Assembly (NCBI RefSeq): GCF_004745865.1 | Contig: NZ_SRKZ01000001.1 | Coordinates: 1,054,001 to 1,118,000, forward strand | Direction: 5' to 3' | DNA length: 64,000 nt | From: Hymenobacter wooponensis | GTDB lineage: Bacteria > Bacteroidota > Bacteroidia > Cytophagales > Hymenobacteraceae | Shown: one piece after another, positions 63,892 through 64,000 of the stretch | Numbering within the stretch: position 1 is the first letter of the stretch | Layout: each line of letters starts with the position of its first letter | Notes under the pieces: generated by a model | Told to the model about the DNA's origin: nothing | Seen by the model: the letters and a program-made list of their open reading frames with translations, nothing else | Databases searched by the model: none | Translations under genes and position numbers: made by a program

Positions 63892-64000
63892 ATGAAGAAG
63901 CATTTACTAGGCCTCCTGCTGTTCGCACCGTGGTTGGCCAGCGCGCAAACGTCAGCGCCTTTCACTATCAAGGGCAAGCTTGGCACGTTGAATGCGCCTG
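63892..64000 (+). CDS. Start of an exported DUF4369-like protein (truncated by window end)
   Basis: 36 residues are visible. MKKHLLGLLLFAPWLASAQ is a clear signal peptide, and SAPFTIKGKLGTLNAP looks like the first strand of DUF4369, the domain that often precedes a thioredoxin/AhpC fold in Bacteroidota. The rest lies outside the window, so the thioredoxin part is only a guess. Confidence 0.55.
   Translation, partial: MKKHLLGLLLFAPWLASAQTSAPFTIKGKLGTLNAP

Overview
The window reads as chromosomal DNA of a high-GC member of the Bacteroidota, most likely Hymenobacter or a close relative in the Hymenobacteraceae. The evidence is a large metalloprotease with a type IX secretion (Por) C-terminal domain, an S46 dipeptidyl-peptidase, DUF3857, DUF4136 and DUF4142 proteins, an IPExxxVDY-family gene next to pyruvate kinase, many promoters of the Bacteroidota TTTG-N19-TAnnTTTG type, and little sign of Shine-Dalgarno sites. 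I saw no prophage, insertion sequence, CRISPR array, rRNA gene or plasmid function. One tRNA gene (Gln) is present.

Layout. 0-11 kb is accessory and housekeeping: the end of a membrane protein, an orphan XdhC-type protein, a DUF4136 lipoprotein, a GNAT enzyme, a MarR-GNAT fusion, an ABC exporter, a NERD-like coiled-coil membrane protein, a catalase and an MFS transporter. 11-12 kb holds a markedly AT-rich methyltransferase gene that looks acquired. 12-18.5 kb holds three consecutive DUF3857/transglutaminase-like exported proteins, only the third with an intact catalytic Cys. 18.7-28 kb is envelope and extracellular: the T9SS-sorted metalloprotease, an operon of an outer-membrane porin-like protein and a helix-hairpin-helix protein, and a DPP7-like S46 peptidase. 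28-38.4 kb is core metabolism: yidD, a lipoprotein, fbaA, lgt, nadE, then rnc-fabF-acpP, the IPExxxVDY gene and pyk. 38.6-49.2 kb has rpsT, a DUF4142 lipoprotein, a YheT-like hydrolase, a MarR/serine-hydrolase operon, rsmG, a sigma factor overlapping a glycosyltransferase gene, tgt, an LptF/LptG permease and an EamA transporter. 49.3-54.1 kb has ispE, a three-gene set resembling PglC-PglD-PglE (amino-sugar synthesis and lipid-carrier loading) and a trans-sulfuration enzyme. 54.2-64 kb has atpD-atpC, tRNA-Gln, prs, rplY, pth, metG, a Lys/Ala-rich basic protein, an NtrC-type response regulator and the start of a DUF4369-like exported protein.

The most unusual feature is not a gene. The heptamer GGCCTAG (or its complement CTAGGCC) occurs about 88 times by hand count on the two strands, where base composition alone predicts roughly a dozen, although CTAG is normally rare in bacteria. 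It lies in many genes in several frames, in intergenic DNA, inside two perfect terminator palindromes and across several stop codons, but is absent from some long stretches of conserved genes. A second layer of structure is a set of long hairpin repeats between genes, at least four of which appear to belong to one sequence family. Other points of interest are a queuine tRNA-ribosyltransferase that has lost its three zinc-binding cysteines, a hairpin directly against the atpC start codon, and a divergent promoter pair predicted to give leaderless mRNAs.
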